Below are positions 17,147-28,897 of a DNA stretch of 50,035 bases, piece by piece; within the stretch, counting starts at the first letter, position 1, and each line of letters starts with the position of its first letter. Source of the DNA: Desulforudis sp. Its GTDB lineage: Bacteria > Bacillota > Desulfotomaculia > Desulfotomaculales > Desulforudaceae. Position numbers and translations under genes: made by a program. The stretch covers positions 1 through 50,035 of the forward strand of contig QZIR01000013.1 in the NCBI GenBank assembly GCA_003604975.1, written 5' to 3'. Under the pieces are notes generated by a model. It had not been told where the DNA came from and made no database searches. It was given only the letters and a program-made list of their open reading frames with translations.

Positions 17147-18390
17147 TGGAATCCATCTTCCCTTTCGGATGGGCGTTAACGGCCGTACTGGGTAGGATTT
17201 TCGAGGTCTTCATTAATCCGATATTCTGGTTGGTCGTAGTGCTGGTCGGCTTCCAGTACCGGCGCATTGCGGCCATGCGTAATGCCTTCCTGGGCTCCGG
17301 CAGCTCGTCCGTGATTGTGGAAACCTTGCAGGCCGTGGGCTTTGGCCTGTTGGGTGGGTTTATCGGCAGCTACCTGATCGTGTTTACCGGGCTGACCTTT
17401 CCCGGAACCGCAAATGCGATCATCTACCTCTTGGTTACCGCGGTCATCCTGATGCTGATTAATCCCCGGTTCCTGTGTTTTGCCTACGCCGGGGGTCTCC
17501 TGGCCACCCTGCACCTGCTTACCGGGTTCCCCGAGATCAGCGTCCCCCAGCTTATGGCGCTGGTGGCCATCCTACATTTTGTGGAGAGTGTCCTGATCGT
17601 GGCCAGCGGGCACCTTAACGCCGTCCCGGCCTATATCCGCCTGCCCCGCGGGCAGATTGTGGGCGGTTTCGCCCTGCAGAAGTTTTGGCCCCTCCCGTTG
17701 GTGATCCTGGTTGTGGAATCCGGCTTTGTGCCGGGCGCGATGGAGATGCCGGAGTGGTGGCCCCTGATTAAGCCCGAACTGGGCATTGAACTCGCCCTGA
17801 TGCTATTTGTCCTGTATCCCGTGGTGGCCGGTCTTGGGTATGGCGATATGGCCACCACCCGTACGCCCCGGGAAAAGACGTGGGCGAGCGCGGTAAACCT
17901 GGCCGGGTACAGCCTGGTCCTCTACCTACTGGCCTATCTCGCCGCCTTCCAGCCGGTATTTGCCTGGGCGGCGGCCCTGTTTTCGCCGCTCGGTCACGAG
18001 TTGATCGTCTTCCTCAGCCGTAATGCGGAACTGAATGGGAAACCGATCTTTATACCCCGCTCCGACGGACTCCTGGTTCTCGATGTGCGCGAGCATTCGC
18101 CGGCCTGGACGGCCGGTTTGCGCAGTGGTGACCTGATTCGCGAGGTCAACGGGCTGCCTGTTCGTCTCAAGGGGGACCTCTATGCGCTAGTCGCCCGGGA
18201 GGGGGTACAGGAAGTCGGCTTCGTCAAGGACGGCCGTCATTACAGCCGCGAGTTGGTAAGTGTGCCGCCGGGGGGCACCCTCGGGGTGATCCCGGTTCCG
18301 GAGGGCGGCGAGGTCCACTACCTGGAGATGAAGCCAGCCTGGATCGCCCGCTGGCTCCGCGGGGTGGTTGACAAGAAAACCGTATCGTAA
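17146..18390 (+). CDS. Polytopic membrane protein with C-terminal PDZ domain (MinJ-like)
   Basis: A 414-residue protein whose ATG overlaps the ctp stop (TAATG). It has about eight hydrophobic segments from residue 5 to 295, then a PDZ domain (residues about 305-370: LLVLDVREHSPAWTAGLRSGDLIREVNGLPV). Its place after ftsEX and ctp and before uvrBA matches Bacillus subtilis minJ (yvjD), a topological factor that links DivIVA to MinCD at poles and septa. Sequence similarity was not computed, so the MinJ role is inferred from architecture and gene order. Confidence 0.75.
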   Translation: MESIFPFGWALTAVLGRIFEVFINPIFWLVVVLVGFQYRRIAAMRNAFLGSGSSSVIVETLQAVGFGLLGGFIGSYLIVFTGLTFPGTANAIIYLLVTAVILMLINPRFLCFAYAGGLLATLHLLTGFPEISVPQLMALVAILHFVESVLIVASGHLNAVPAYIRLPRGQIVGGFALQKFWPLPLVILVVESGFVPGAMEMPEWWPLIKPELGIELALMLFVLYPVVAGLGYGDMATTRTPREKTWASAVNLAGYSLVLYLLAYLAAFQPVFAWAAALFSPLGHELIVFLSRNAELNGKPIFIPRSDGLLVLDVREHSPAWTAGLRSGDLIREVNGLPVRLKGDLYALVAREGVQEVGFVKDGRHYSRELVSVPPGGTLGVIPVPEGGEVHYLEMKPAWIARWLRGVVDKKTVS

Positions 18391-18479
18391 CTATAATTAA
18401 GCGAAACAGGGTAGGCCTGTGGACGAAGTGGACAGGTGTGTTCAGCAGAAACGTTGGGTACAAAAGGGGGCTTTGTGAC

Positions 18480-18668
18480 ATGTGTGAAGCTAACGCTTAC
18501 CTCCGGGACGGTGATCATGAAGAAATGATTCTGGAATCGGTTGACCGGATCCTCCCCCACGAGGACGGCCTCCTTCTGGAGGATATTTTCGGCCGGCGTA
18601 AGATCATCAAGGCCCGGATTAAGGAACTGGCCCTGGTGGAGCATAGAGTCATTCTCGAAAAGATTTAG
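18480..18668 (+). CDS. CooT family small nickel-binding-type protein
   Basis: A 62-residue protein that starts at ATG 18480, 9 bases after AAAAGGGGG. An upstream in-frame ATG at 18438 lies before that site and is rejected. The N-terminus MCEANAYL fits the CooT family pattern, in which Cys2 binds nickel. The rest alternates charged strands (DRILPHEDGLLLEDIFGRRKIIKARIKELALVEHRVIL), as in the family. CooT was described with the nickel CO dehydrogenase accessory genes of Rhodospirillum, and many anaerobes carry stand-alone copies. Nickel handling here is an inference. Confidence 0.75.
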   Translation: MCEANAYLRDGDHEEMILESVDRILPHEDGLLLEDIFGRRKIIKARIKELALVEHRVILEKI

Positions 18669-18692
18669 TTACCTTTTCCCTGGTTCAATGTC

Positions 18693-18713
18693 AGCGGGAG
18701 CTCAGATCCCGCT
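18693..18713 (+). terminator. Hairpin between the CooT-like gene and lgt
   Basis: AGCGGGA (18693-18699) and TCCCGCT (18707-18713) with a 7-base loop, followed by GTTCTTCCCC. A weak T-run makes termination uncertain. Confidence 0.5.
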
Positions 18714-18775
18714 GTTCTTCCCCCGACGATCTCCGGTTGCTGCCGGGATTTATTTTTTTGGAAAGGGATGTCGTA

Positions 18776-19555
18776 ATGCTGGTAGACTGGAACCCGATCG
18801 CCTTTATGATCGGACCTCTGGCCGTACGGTGGTATGGGGTGGCCCTGGCCCTGGCCATTCTCCTTGGCATTCTCTACTTCCGGCGCGAGGGCGCCAGATT
18901 CGGCTGGGACGACGACTCTATGTTCAGCCTGGGACTCACGGCGGTTATCGGCGGGATCATCGGCGCCCGGCTGGTCTTCGTGGTGGCCAACTTCCCCCAC
19001 TGGTTCTGGACCGACCCGTTACAGGTATTTAAGATCTACGAGGGTGGCCTGTCCTGGCACGGGGCCCTGCTAGGCGGGGTCCTGGTCGCACTGGTCTACC
19101 TGCGCCGTCAGCGGTTGATCGACTTCCACCGGGCCGCCGACCTGGCCGTACCAGGCCTGGCCATCGGATACCTGATGATCCGGTTTGCTAACATCGCGAA
19201 CCAGGAGGTGCTCGGCCGCGTCACCGAACTCAGTTTTGACCGCTGGCCGGCCCAGCTCGTGGGAGCGGGCATCGCCCTGGTGCTCCTGGCCCGTCATTTT
19301 TACCTGGCACGTGATCCGAAGCCTGCGGGCTACCTGTTCTGGTCTTTCATCCTTTACCACCAGCTTCTGCGTGGTATAGTGGAAGAGACGGTGCGGGACA
19401 ACGCGGTGATCATCCCGTTGTATGTGAACGAGGCCTGGGGTCTGGCTTCGCTGACCCTGACCCAGCTCTTTACTCCAGCCATCGTGCTCTTCGCCCTCTG
19501 GATGCTCCGCGGCCGCTGGCCGAAAAAAAAGTCGGAGGCCGGATGTCTGAGGTGA
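18776..19555 (+). CDS. lgt: Prolipoprotein diacylglyceryl transferase
   Basis: The start is ATG 18776 behind AAAGGGATG. The frame runs 39 bases further back to a TTG with no ribosome binding site. The 259 residues have about seven membrane segments and the Lgt motifs LAVRWYGVALALAI, GARLVFVV, GGLSWHGALLGG (essential His-Gly) and the RFANIANQEVLGRVTE signature region. Lgt attaches diacylglycerol to the lipobox Cys of prolipoproteins, the first step of lipoprotein maturation. One likely substrate in the window is the binding-protein-like lipoprotein at 20654. The C-terminus is slightly basic (GRWPKKKSEAG). Confidence 0.93.
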   Translation: MLVDWNPIAFMIGPLAVRWYGVALALAILLGILYFRREGARFGWDDDSMFSLGLTAVIGGIIGARLVFVVANFPHWFWTDPLQVFKIYEGGLSWHGALLGGVLVALVYLRRQRLIDFHRAADLAVPGLAIGYLMIRFANIANQEVLGRVTELSFDRWPAQLVGAGIALVLLARHFYLARDPKPAGYLFWSFILYHQLLRGIVEETVRDNAVIIPLYVNEAWGLASLTLTQLFTPAIVLFALWMLRGRWPKKKSEAGCLR

Positions 19556-19572
19556 GATAGAGGTGATTTGTC

Positions 19573-20184
19573 ATGTTTGAGGAGAGGCCAGCTCAGACGA
19601 GCCTCCAGGATATGGCCCAGCCCACGACCCTGGACGCCCTTCGGGAGAATATGGCCGGGTGTCGACGCTGTACCCTGGCCGAAGGCCGGAACAACATCGT
19701 ATTCGGGGATGGGCACCTACGGGCCCGTTTGATGTTCATCGGTGAGGGTCCGGGAAGGGACGAAGATTTGCAGGGGCGGCCCTTTGTCGGTGCGGCCGGG
19801 CAGCTGCTGGACAAGATCATTGCCGCCGGTGGCTGGACCCGGGAAGAGGTCTACATCGCCAACATCGTAAAGTGCCGCCCGCCGGGGAACCGCGTCCCCA
19901 ACCGGGACGAAGCCGAGGCCTGCCTGCCCTGGCTAAGGCGGCAGATCCAGCTGATTGCGCCTCAGTTGATCGTGCTTCTGGGCGCTACCGCCCTCCAGTT
20001 CACCATTGACCCGAAGGCCCGGATTACCGCCTATCGGGGACGCTGGATCGAGCGCGGCAGGATTAAGATCATGCCGACCTTCCACCCCGCCGCACTGCTT
20101 CGCGATCCGTCCAAGAAACGCCCGGTCTGGGAAGACATCCAGCTTGTCCGTGATGAATACCGGCGGCTCGAGGAAGGCCGGTGA
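19573..20184 (+). CDS. Uracil-DNA glycosylase, family 4 (Fe-S type)
   Basis: A 203-residue protein with ATG 19573 behind GAGGTGA. It removes uracil from DNA after cytosine deamination. Family 4 features are visible: the first Cys pair CRRC, two further Cys in VKCRPPGNR and EACLPWL (four ligands of a 4Fe-4S cluster), the active-site motif GEGPGRDEDLQGRPFVG and the C-terminal motif HPAALLRDPSKKRPVWEDIQ. This type is common in thermophiles and anaerobes. It lies 17 bp after lgt and is probably co-transcribed with it. Confidence 0.93.
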   Translation: MFEERPAQTSLQDMAQPTTLDALRENMAGCRRCTLAEGRNNIVFGDGHLRARLMFIGEGPGRDEDLQGRPFVGAAGQLLDKIIAAGGWTREEVYIANIVKCRPPGNRVPNRDEAEACLPWLRRQIQLIAPQLIVLLGATALQFTIDPKARITAYRGRWIERGRIKIMPTFHPAALLRDPSKKRPVWEDIQLVRDEYRRLEEGR

Positions 20185-20210
20185 ACAGCCCCCCCGGCCA
20201 CCAGGGATGA

Positions 20211-20513
20211 TTACTCCCTTTGATCGGCTGTGCGCTTGGTGGTATCCGGTATCGCCCCGGCTTTGGAATTGTTTGAGTTCTCGTTAGTGGTGAGCGGCCT
20301 CAACGGCACATCCCATGCTGTAAGGCCGCATTTTTGCGCCTGCTTCAACAGGGCGATGTACTGGGCCAGGGCGCTATTGATGCGGTGAACGGCATACTCG
20401 ACGAAGCCCTCTTCGGCAAAATCCAGTTGACGGACCGAGTGGTGCCATTCCCGGCGTGCTTTTTCAATCTCTTCAAGCAGTATTGGATCTTTGGCCTTGT
20501 CTATGGGAATCAT
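20211..20513 (-). CDS. DUF2508 (YaaL-like) protein
   Basis: A 100-residue protein on the minus strand, convergent with the glycosylase gene (26 bp apart). ATG 20513 lies 7 bases after AGGAGG (20521-20526 on the + coordinates); other ATG codons upstream are too close to it or before it. The conserved part is KDPILLEEIEKARREWHHSVRQLDFAEEGFVEYAVHRINSALAQYIALLKQA, typical of DUF2508, a small helical family of Firmicutes with no known function. It is the only minus-strand gene between 1 and 29900. The C-terminal 40 residues are low-complexity and charged. Confidence 0.75.
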   Translation of the reverse strand: MIPIDKAKDPILLEEIEKARREWHHSVRQLDFAEEGFVEYAVHRINSALAQYIALLKQAQKCGLTAWDVPLRPLTTNENSNNSKAGAIPDTTKRTADQRE

Positions 20514-20653
20514 TGCCATTCCTCCTTGCTCATTTAATTTATTCCAGCGACCGTCAAATAGAATCAACATTTTCACTGAGAGGCACGATATAAACAGGTC
20601 TACCTGATCGACCCGTTTGCGTGCTGTTTTAGCGGAGTTTAACGAGGAGGCAG

Positions 20654-21937
20654 ATGGGAGTGCGCCTTTGCTTACGTCTTTTAGCGGCCGTGTTGGCCGT
20701 CCTGATAATTTCGACCGGTTGCGCCAACCGGGAGAAACAACGGCGTCCCGAGGAACAGCCCAAGATCGGGTTCAGCGTGGCGGACGAACGGCGCGATGGC
20801 AACCAGACTATCAAGAAGGTAGTAGAGGAACGGAGTAAGCGGGATGGAGTCCGGCTCACCTGGATGGATGCGCAGGGCGACCCGCTGAGACAGGAACGGG
20901 ACGTTGACAGGATGATCGAACAGAAGATGGACGCCGTGGTCCTGCAGTTTGCCGATCCCCAGATGGGCCCCGGGCTGGCCCGGCGCTTAGCCATGAACCG
21001 GATCAAGGTGGTCGCCCTGGAAACGCTCCCGTCCGACGCGCCTGTAGACGGGTTTATTGCCTCCAACCACACGATGGCCGGGGAGCTTTCGGGCCGCTAC
21101 ATCCTTGAGAATGCACCTCCGGGCAGCCAGGGGCGGGTGCTGGTCCTCAGCGGTGATCCGAACGACCCCATGGCCCAAGCCATTATCGATTCCCTCCGGG
21201 AGACGCTCAAAGGTACAGGCTGGTCACTAGAAGTCGCCAACCACCCACGCAACGACCCAGCCCTGGCGGCCACCACCGTCGAAAAGGCATTGGCGGAAGG
21301 TGCTCCCGACGCGGTGCTGGCCACCGACAGCCGGATGATCGTGGCGGCCGTCGAGGGACTGCGTCCCCGGGGTCTGCTGCAGCGGGTCCTGACGGTGGGA
21401 GTGGGCGCCGACCGGACGGCAGCCGAAGCCCTGGTAATGGGTGAACACGACGCCGAGATCGACGTGATGCCTGAGATGCTCGGGCAGTTTGCCTACGAGG
21501 CGGCGGTCGGTCTGGCCCGGGAAGGGCGCTGGCAGTACGACTCCCAGACCAGGAACGGTACTTCCACGATACCGACCCGGATCACCCCGGTACGGCTGAT
21601 CCAGGCGAATAATGCTTTTCTGCTCGAAGAGCGCTACGGTGACCTAACCCGGATGGCCCAGCAGAGGGGCCAGAAAGGTGGCGGAGGCGGGCAGGGGGGA
21701 GAGCAGCAGGACGGTGGCCAGGGTGGCGGCGGCGGCCAAGGTGGCGGTGGCGGTCAACAGGGTGGCGGCGGTCAGCAGCAGCAACAACCGATGACCAGAC
21801 TGACCGTTACCACCCAGGACGGAAAAACGGTGGAGGTTGACATCCCGGGCGAAGTTCAGAGCATCGAGACGAAGCAGATGGGCGGCCAGCAGCAGGGCGG
21901 TGGCCAGGGTGGCGGCGGCAGCCAAGGCGGCCAGTAG
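20654..21937 (+). CDS. Sugar-binding-type lipoprotein with Gly/Gln-rich tail
   Basis: A 427-residue protein with ATG 20654 behind GAGGAGG. It has a lipoprotein signal: hydrophobic LLAAVLAVLIISTGC, with Cys at about residue 23. Residues about 35-310 are a periplasmic binding-protein fold of the ribose/xylose type (KIGFSVADERRDGNQTIKKV, IASNHTMAGELSGRYIL, RVLVLSGDPNDPMAQAIIDSLRETL). Residues about 335-375 are almost pure Gly and Gln, then a short strand-rich segment (MTRLTVTTQDGKTVEVDIPGE) and a second Gly/Gln tail. No ABC permease or ATPase is adjacent, so transport is doubtful. A sensory or surface role is equally possible. Confidence 0.8.
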   Translation: MGVRLCLRLLAAVLAVLIISTGCANREKQRRPEEQPKIGFSVADERRDGNQTIKKVVEERSKRDGVRLTWMDAQGDPLRQERDVDRMIEQKMDAVVLQFADPQMGPGLARRLAMNRIKVVALETLPSDAPVDGFIASNHTMAGELSGRYILENAPPGSQGRVLVLSGDPNDPMAQAIIDSLRETLKGTGWSLEVANHPRNDPALAATTVEKALAEGAPDAVLATDSRMIVAAVEGLRPRGLLQRVLTVGVGADRTAAEALVMGEHDAEIDVMPEMLGQFAYEAAVGLAREGRWQYDSQTRNGTSTIPTRITPVRLIQANNAFLLEERYGDLTRMAQQRGQKGGGGGQGGEQQDGGQGGGGGQGGGGGQQGGGGQQQQQPMTRLTVTTQDGKTVEVDIPGEVQSIETKQMGGQQQGGGQGGGGSQGGQ

Positions 21938-22082
21938 CCACTGGCAGGGGCGCTTTCGTACCCGGTCATTTAAAAACTATCAATGAATCAGTTAGCTGGC
22001 CTCACCGTCGCTAAGAACGGTTGGCGAAGCTCCGCAAGTCGCCGGGTCTTAAAACCATCGAACAGAGAGCCAAATCCCAATA

Positions 22083-22091
22083 TGGTATAAT
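22083..22091 (+). promoter_or_regulatory. Extended -10 promoter of uvrB
   Basis: TGG-TATAAT (22083-22091) is a perfect -10 with the TG extension, 22 bp before the uvrB start. No good -35 is seen, which is normal for extended -10 promoters. No LexA box (CGAAC-N4-GTTCG) was found in the 175 bp before the gene. Confidence 0.6.
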
Positions 22092-22112
22092 TGTTTCTGG
22101 AGGTGAGGAGCC

Positions 22113-24137
<2,025 letters not shown>

Positions 24138-24207
24138 CGGCGGTATCCCGGAAGGCCGAAAGACGAACAATAGGAATAACTGTAAACGGAGGCATATAAC
24201 CCAACTG

Positions 24208-27045
24208 ATGAAGGACAGAATCATCATCCGGGGCGCCCGGGTGCACAACCTCAAGAATATCGACGTCGAGATCCCGCGCGACAAGCTGGTTGTCCTGACC
24301 GGCCTGTCCGGCTCGGGGAAGTCGTCCCTGGCTTTTGACACCATTTACGCCGAGGGTCAGCGCCGCTATGTGGAGTCGCTCTCGGCTTATGCCCGCCAGT
24401 TCCTGGGGCAGATGAACAAGCCCGACGTGGACTACATCGAGGGCCTGTCGCCGGCGATCTCCATCGACCAGAAAACCCGGTCGCACAACCCACGCTCCAC
24501 CGTAGGCACGGTGACCGAAATCTACGACTACCTGCGCCTGCTCTTCGCGCGTATCGGCCGGCCGCACTGTCCCGATTGCGGCCATCCGATCAGCGGCCAG
24601 ACCGTCGAGCAGATGGTGGACCAGGTCCTGGAGATGCCCGAGGGGACGAAGCTCCAGGTCCTCGCCCCCGTGGTACGCGGGAAAAAGGGCGAGCACGTGA
24701 AGATCATCGAGGAAGCCCGCCGGGACGGATTCGTGCGCGTGCGCGTGGACGGGGAAATCCGTGAGACCGGCGAGGAGATCAGCCTTGATAAGAACAAGAA
24801 GCACAACATCGAGATTGTTATCGATCGGCTGGTGGTCCGCGACGGCATCCGCTCGCGTCTGGCTGATTCCCTGGAAACAGCGGTCAAACAGACTGGCGGG
24901 CTGGTTGTGGTCAACATCCTGGACGATCGGGACCTGGTTTTTAGCCAGAACTTCGCCTGTGTGGACTGCGGTTTCAGCTTCAGCGAGTTGACCCCCCGGC
25001 TGTTCTCCTTCAACAGCCCGTTCGGGGCCTGCCCCATATGTACGGGGCTCGGTTACAAGATGGACGTGGACGTGGACCTGGTCATCCCGGACCGTTCCAA
25101 GACCCTGTACGAGGGGGCGGTCGCGGGCTGGTCCTGGTGGACTGGCGGATACCACGTCCTGGAGGGCCTGGCCGCCCACTACGGTTTCGACGTCAAGACC
25201 TCGGTGTACAGGCTCGATCCGGAGCACCTGGACATCATCCTCTACGGCACCGGCGATACCAAGGTTTCTTTTAAATACCGGGACACCTACGGTAACACCC
25301 GGCGGTACACGGCGCCCTTTGAGGGTGTGATCAACAAGCTGGCCCGGCACTACCGGGAGAGCACCTCTGAACACGTCCGCGACGAAATCGAGCAGATGAT
25401 GCGGGAGCGGCCCTGCGCGGCCTGCGAGGGCGCCCGCCTGAAGCCCGAGGCCTTAGCGGTAAAGGTGGGGGGGCTGTCCATCGCCGATGTCTCTCGGATG
25501 ACCATCCTGGAGGCCACCCGCTACTTTGAAGGCCTGGAACTCACCGCCCGGGAGGAACTGATCGGGCGGCGTATCCTAAAGGAGATCCGGGAACGGATCG
25601 GGTTTCTGATTAACGTGGGCCTGGACTACCTGACCCTGGACCGTAAGGCTGGGACCCTTTCCGGCGGTGAGGCGCAGCGCATCCGTCTGGCTACCCAGAT
25701 CGGTTCCGGCCTGATGGGCGTACTCTACATCCTGGACGAGCCCAGCATCGGACTGCATCCCCGTGACAACACGCGCTTGCTGGAGACGCTAAAGCGGTTG
25801 CGCGACCTGGGCAACACCCTGATTATCGTCGAACACGACGAGGAGACGATGCGCGAGGCCGATCACATCATCGATATCGGCCCGGGCGCCGGGGTTAACG
25901 GCGGGGAAGTGGTGGCCACTGGTACTCTGCAGGACATCATCCGAACCCCAGCCTCCCTGACCGGCCAGTACCTGGGGGGGCGCCGGTCGATCGAGGTTCC
26001 GCCGGTGCGCCGTAAACCTGACGGGCGTTGGGTCGAGGTAGTGGGCGCCCGTGAGCACAACCTGTGTGACCTACGGGTCGGTTTCCCGCTGGGGGTGTTC
26101 ACCAGCGTGACCGGGGTCTCCGGTTCCGGCAAGAGCACCCTAGTGAACGAAATCCTGTACAAGGGCCTCGCCCAGCGCCTGACCCTTACCCGCCTGGTCC
26201 CGGGCCATCACGATACTATTAACGGTGTCGAACACCTGGACAAGGTGATCAATATCGACCAGTCGCCCATCGGGCGGACCCCCCGTTCCAACCCGGCCAC
26301 TTATACCGGGTTGTTCACGAGCATCCGTGAGCTGTTCGCCCTGACCCCGGAGGCCCGGGGCCGCGGTTACAAGCCGGGTCGCTTCAGCTTCAACGTGCGG
26401 GGCGGACGCTGCGAGGCCTGCCAGGGAGACGGGATCATTAAGATTGAGATGCACTTTTTGCCCGACGTATATATCCCCTGCGAGGTGTGCAAGGGCCGGC
26501 GCTATAACCGGGAGACCCTGGACGTGCATTACAAGGGAAAGACGATCGCCGACGTGCTGGAGATGACCGTGGACGAGGCGGTAGAGTTCTTCGCTCCGAT
26601 CCCAAAAATTCACCGCCGCCTCCGCACCCTGCAGGACGTGGGCCTGGGGTACATCCGGCTGGGCCAGCCGGCCACCACGCTGTCCGGCGGTGAGGCGCAG
26701 CGGGTCAAGCTGTCGACCGAGCTCTCCAAGCGGGCGACCGGCAAGACCCTGTACATCCTGGACGAGCCGACCACCGGTCTGCACTTCGCGGACATCGCCA
26801 AGCTTCTGAACGTCCTGCACCGCCTGGTGGACGCCGGCAACACCGTGGTCGTCATCGAGCACAACGTGGACGTGATCAAGACGGCCGACTACCTGATCGA
26901 CCTGGGACCGGAGGGCGGCGACCGCGGCGGGACGGTCGTGGCCACCGGCACCCCTGAGGAAGTGGCGGCGGACAGGCAGTCTTACACCGGCCGTTTTCTG
27001 GTCAAGATCCTTGGTAGACCGGCGGTGCGGGCTACGGCGAGGTAA
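24208..27045 (+). CDS. uvrA: Excinuclease ABC subunit A
   Basis: UvrA recognises damage in DNA as a dimer. The 945 residues contain two ABC ATPase units: Walker [15 protein letters not shown] near the start and [15 protein letters not shown] in the second half, with [19 protein letters not shown] and [18 protein letters not shown] as signatures. The zinc sites read [12 protein letters not shown]...CPICTG and CEACQGDG...[13 protein letters not shown] 24208 gives the usual [23 protein letters not shown], but the nearest good ribosome binding site (GGAGG, 24188-24192) is 15 bases away. The frame extends upstream into the end of uvrB, which is not typical sequence. Confidence 0.96.
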   Translation: MKDRIIIRGARVHNLKNIDVEIPRDKLVVLTGLSGSGKSSLAFDTIYAEGQRRYVESLSAYARQFLGQMNKPDVDYIEGLSPAISIDQKTRSHNPRSTVGTVTEIYDYLRLLFARIGRPHCPDCGHPISGQTVEQMVDQVLEMPEGTKLQVLAPVVRGKKGEHVKIIEEARRDGFVRVRVDGEIRETGEEISLDKNKKHNIEIVIDRLVVRDGIRSRLADSLETAVKQTGGLVVVNILDDRDLVFSQNFACVDCGFSFSELTPRLFSFNSPFGACPICTGLGYKMDVDVDLVIPDRSKTLYEGAVAGWSWWTGGYHVLEGLAAHYGFDVKTSVYRLDPEHLDIILYGTGDTKVSFKYRDTYGNTRRYTAPFEGVINKLARHYRESTSEHVRDEIEQMMRERPCAACEGARLKPEALAVKVGGLSIADVSRMTILEATRYFEGLELTAREELIGRRILKEIRERIGFLINVGLDYLTLDRKAGTLSGGEAQRIRLATQIGSGLMGVLYILDEPSIGLHPRDNTRLLETLKRLRDLGNTLIIVEHDEETMREADHIIDIGPGAGVNGGEVVATGTLQDIIRTPASLTGQYLGGRRSIEVPPVRRKPDGRWVEVVGAREHNLCDLRVGFPLGVFTSVTGVSGSGKSTLVNEILYKGLAQRLTLTRLVPGHHDTINGVEHLDKVINIDQSPIGRTPRSNPATYTGLFTSIRELFALTPEARGRGYKPGRFSFNVRGGRCEACQGDGIIKIEMHFLPDVYIPCEVCKGRRYNRETLDVHYKGKTIADVLEMTVDEAVEFFAPIPKIHRRLRTLQDVGLGYIRLGQPATTLSGGEAQRVKLSTELSKRATGKTLYILDEPTTGLHFADIAKLLNVLHRLVDAGNTVVVIEHNVDVIKTADYLIDLGPEGGDRGGTVVATGTPEEVAADRQSYTGRFLVKILGRPAVRATAR

Positions 27046-27064
27046 ACGCTTTGGAGGGTGACGG

Positions 27065-28897
27065 ATGAACCTGGCGGAGAAGGCGGCAATGTTTCCGGAC
27101 AAACCGGGTGTGTATCTCTTCCGCGGTGAGCGCGGGGAGGTGCTCTATGTTGGCAAGGCTGTGTCCCTGCGTAGCCGGGTGCGGTCTTACTTTACCGGTG
27201 CCCAGACCAACAAGGTCCAGGCGCTGGTTCGCCGTGCCGCCGACATCGAGTTCATCGTGACCGGTTCGGAAGTTGAGGCCCTGATCCTGGAGTCCAACCT
27301 GATCAAGGAACACCGTCCGCGCTATAACGTCCTGCTCAAGGACGATAAGAGCTACCCCTACATCAAGGTGACCGTGCAGGAGATCTATCCACGCGTCTTT
27401 ATGACTCGTACCCAACCGCGGGACGGTTCGCGCTACTTCGGGCCATATCCCGGTGCCGGTGCGGTGCACGAGACTCTGCGCCTGCTTAAGAAGCTCTTTC
27501 CCCTGCGCACCTGCCGCCAGACCCGCTTCCGAAACCACCGCCCCTGTCTGAACCAGCACATCGGCCGCTGCCTCGGCCCCTGTAGCGGGGATGTGGATCC
27601 AGAGCAATACGCGGCCATGGTCCGGGAGGTACTGCTCTTCCTGGAAGGACGCCACGCCGAACTGGTGCGCAGCCTGACCCGTAAGATGGAGCAGGCCGCA
27701 GCCGAACTGAACTTTGAACGGGCTGCCGAACTAAGAGACCAACTGCAGGCGATCGAACAGGTAGTGGCTAAACAGAACATCGTGTCCCAGCGACTTGAAA
27801 ACCAGGATGTGATCGCGCTCGCCCGGGACGGGAACCGCGGCCGGGCCGTGGTTTTGGAGATTCGCGGCGGGAAACTGCTTGGACACCAGAGCCTGAATCT
27901 GAAGGGCATCGAGGAGCGTTCCGACGCCGAGGTGCTTGCCGCCTTCATCAAACAGTACTACCGCGAAAGCGGGTTTATCCCGCCGGAGTTGCTGCTGGCC
28001 GTGTCGCTAGGCGAAGAGCAGGCCCTGATCGGGGAGTGGCTGAGCATTCGCCGCCAATCCCGAGTCCGGGTACAAGTCCCGCAACGGGGCCGTAAGCGGG
28101 ATTTGGTGCGCATGGCCGAGAAAAACGCCTCCCTGGCCCGCGAGCAGATGCAGTTTGAACATAATGCCGATGAGGCTCTGGCCGACCTGACTGAACGGCT
28201 TGGCCTGGCCGAAACCCCGGTACGGCTGGAGGCCTTTGATATCTCCAACATCCAGGGCACCCAGACCGTTGGCGCTATGGTTGTCTTCATGGACGGCAAG
28301 CCTGCTCCGGCTGAGTACCGCCGCTTCAAGGTGCAAGCAGAGCGGGGACCAGATGACTATGCATCGATGAAAGAGGTCGTGACCCGCCGGTTTACGCGGG
28401 CACGGGAAGAGCAGGCCCTGATCAATTCTGGTCAGCTGTCCTCAAAAGAAGCGAAGTTTAACGTTCTGCCGGATTTGGTGCTGATCGACGGAGGCAAGGG
28501 CCAGCTTGGAGTGGCCCACCGGGCAATGAGTGATCTAGGTTTTATTGAAATCCCGGTTTACGGTTTAGCCAAGGAAGAGGAACTGGTCTTCGCCCCCGGC
28601 CGGAAGGAGCCCTTGCCGGTGCCGACGGATTCTGAGGCCGGATACTTGCTGCAGCGCCTGAGGGACGAGGCCCACCGCTTCGCCGTGACCTACCACCGCC
28701 TGCGCCGCACCAAAGAGGGCCTCCGCTCCCTGCTGGACGAGATCGAGGGGATCGGCCCGCGCCGCCGCCGGGCGCTCTTGATGGCCTATCCATCGCTGGA
28801 CGCATTGCGTGCGGCATCGGTTGAGGAACTGAGTCACAAACCGTCAATGAATACCAAAGCCGCACAAGCCGTGTACGAGTTTTTCCATCAGAAATAG
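27065..28897 (+). CDS. uvrC: Excinuclease ABC subunit C
   Basis: UvrC makes both incisions around damage. The 610 residues start at ATG 27065 behind GGAGGGTGA. They include the GIY-YIG nuclease domain (PGVYLF...VLYVGKAVSLRSRVRSYF), a Cys-rich part (C-x6-C...C-x3-C), a UVR motif (LNFERAAELRDQLQAIEQ), the RNase H-like second nuclease (RLEAFDISNIQGTQTVGAMVVF and LVLIDGGKGQL) and a C-terminal helix-hairpin-helix pair. The stop codon TAG (28895-28897) is part of the terminal inverted repeat of the element that follows, so the natural C-terminus may have been altered by its insertion. Confidence 0.96.
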   Translation: MNLAEKAAMFPDKPGVYLFRGERGEVLYVGKAVSLRSRVRSYFTGAQTNKVQALVRRAADIEFIVTGSEVEALILESNLIKEHRPRYNVLLKDDKSYPYIKVTVQEIYPRVFMTRTQPRDGSRYFGPYPGAGAVHETLRLLKKLFPLRTCRQTRFRNHRPCLNQHIGRCLGPCSGDVDPEQYAAMVREVLLFLEGRHAELVRSLTRKMEQAAAELNFERAAELRDQLQAIEQVVAKQNIVSQRLENQDVIALARDGNRGRAVVLEIRGGKLLGHQSLNLKGIEERSDAEVLAAFIKQYYRESGFIPPELLLAVSLGEEQALIGEWLSIRRQSRVRVQVPQRGRKRDLVRMAEKNASLAREQMQFEHNADEALADLTERLGLAETPVRLEAFDISNIQGTQTVGAMVVFMDGKPAPAEYRRFKVQAERGPDDYASMKEVVTRRFTRAREEQALINSGQLSSKEAKFNVLPDLVLIDGGKGQLGVAHRAMSDLGFIEIPVYGLAKEEELVFAPGRKEPLPVPTDSEAGYLLQRLRDEAHRFAVTYHRLRRTKEGLRSLLDEIEGIGPRRRRALLMAYPSLDALRAASVEELSHKPSMNTKAAQAVYEFFHQK

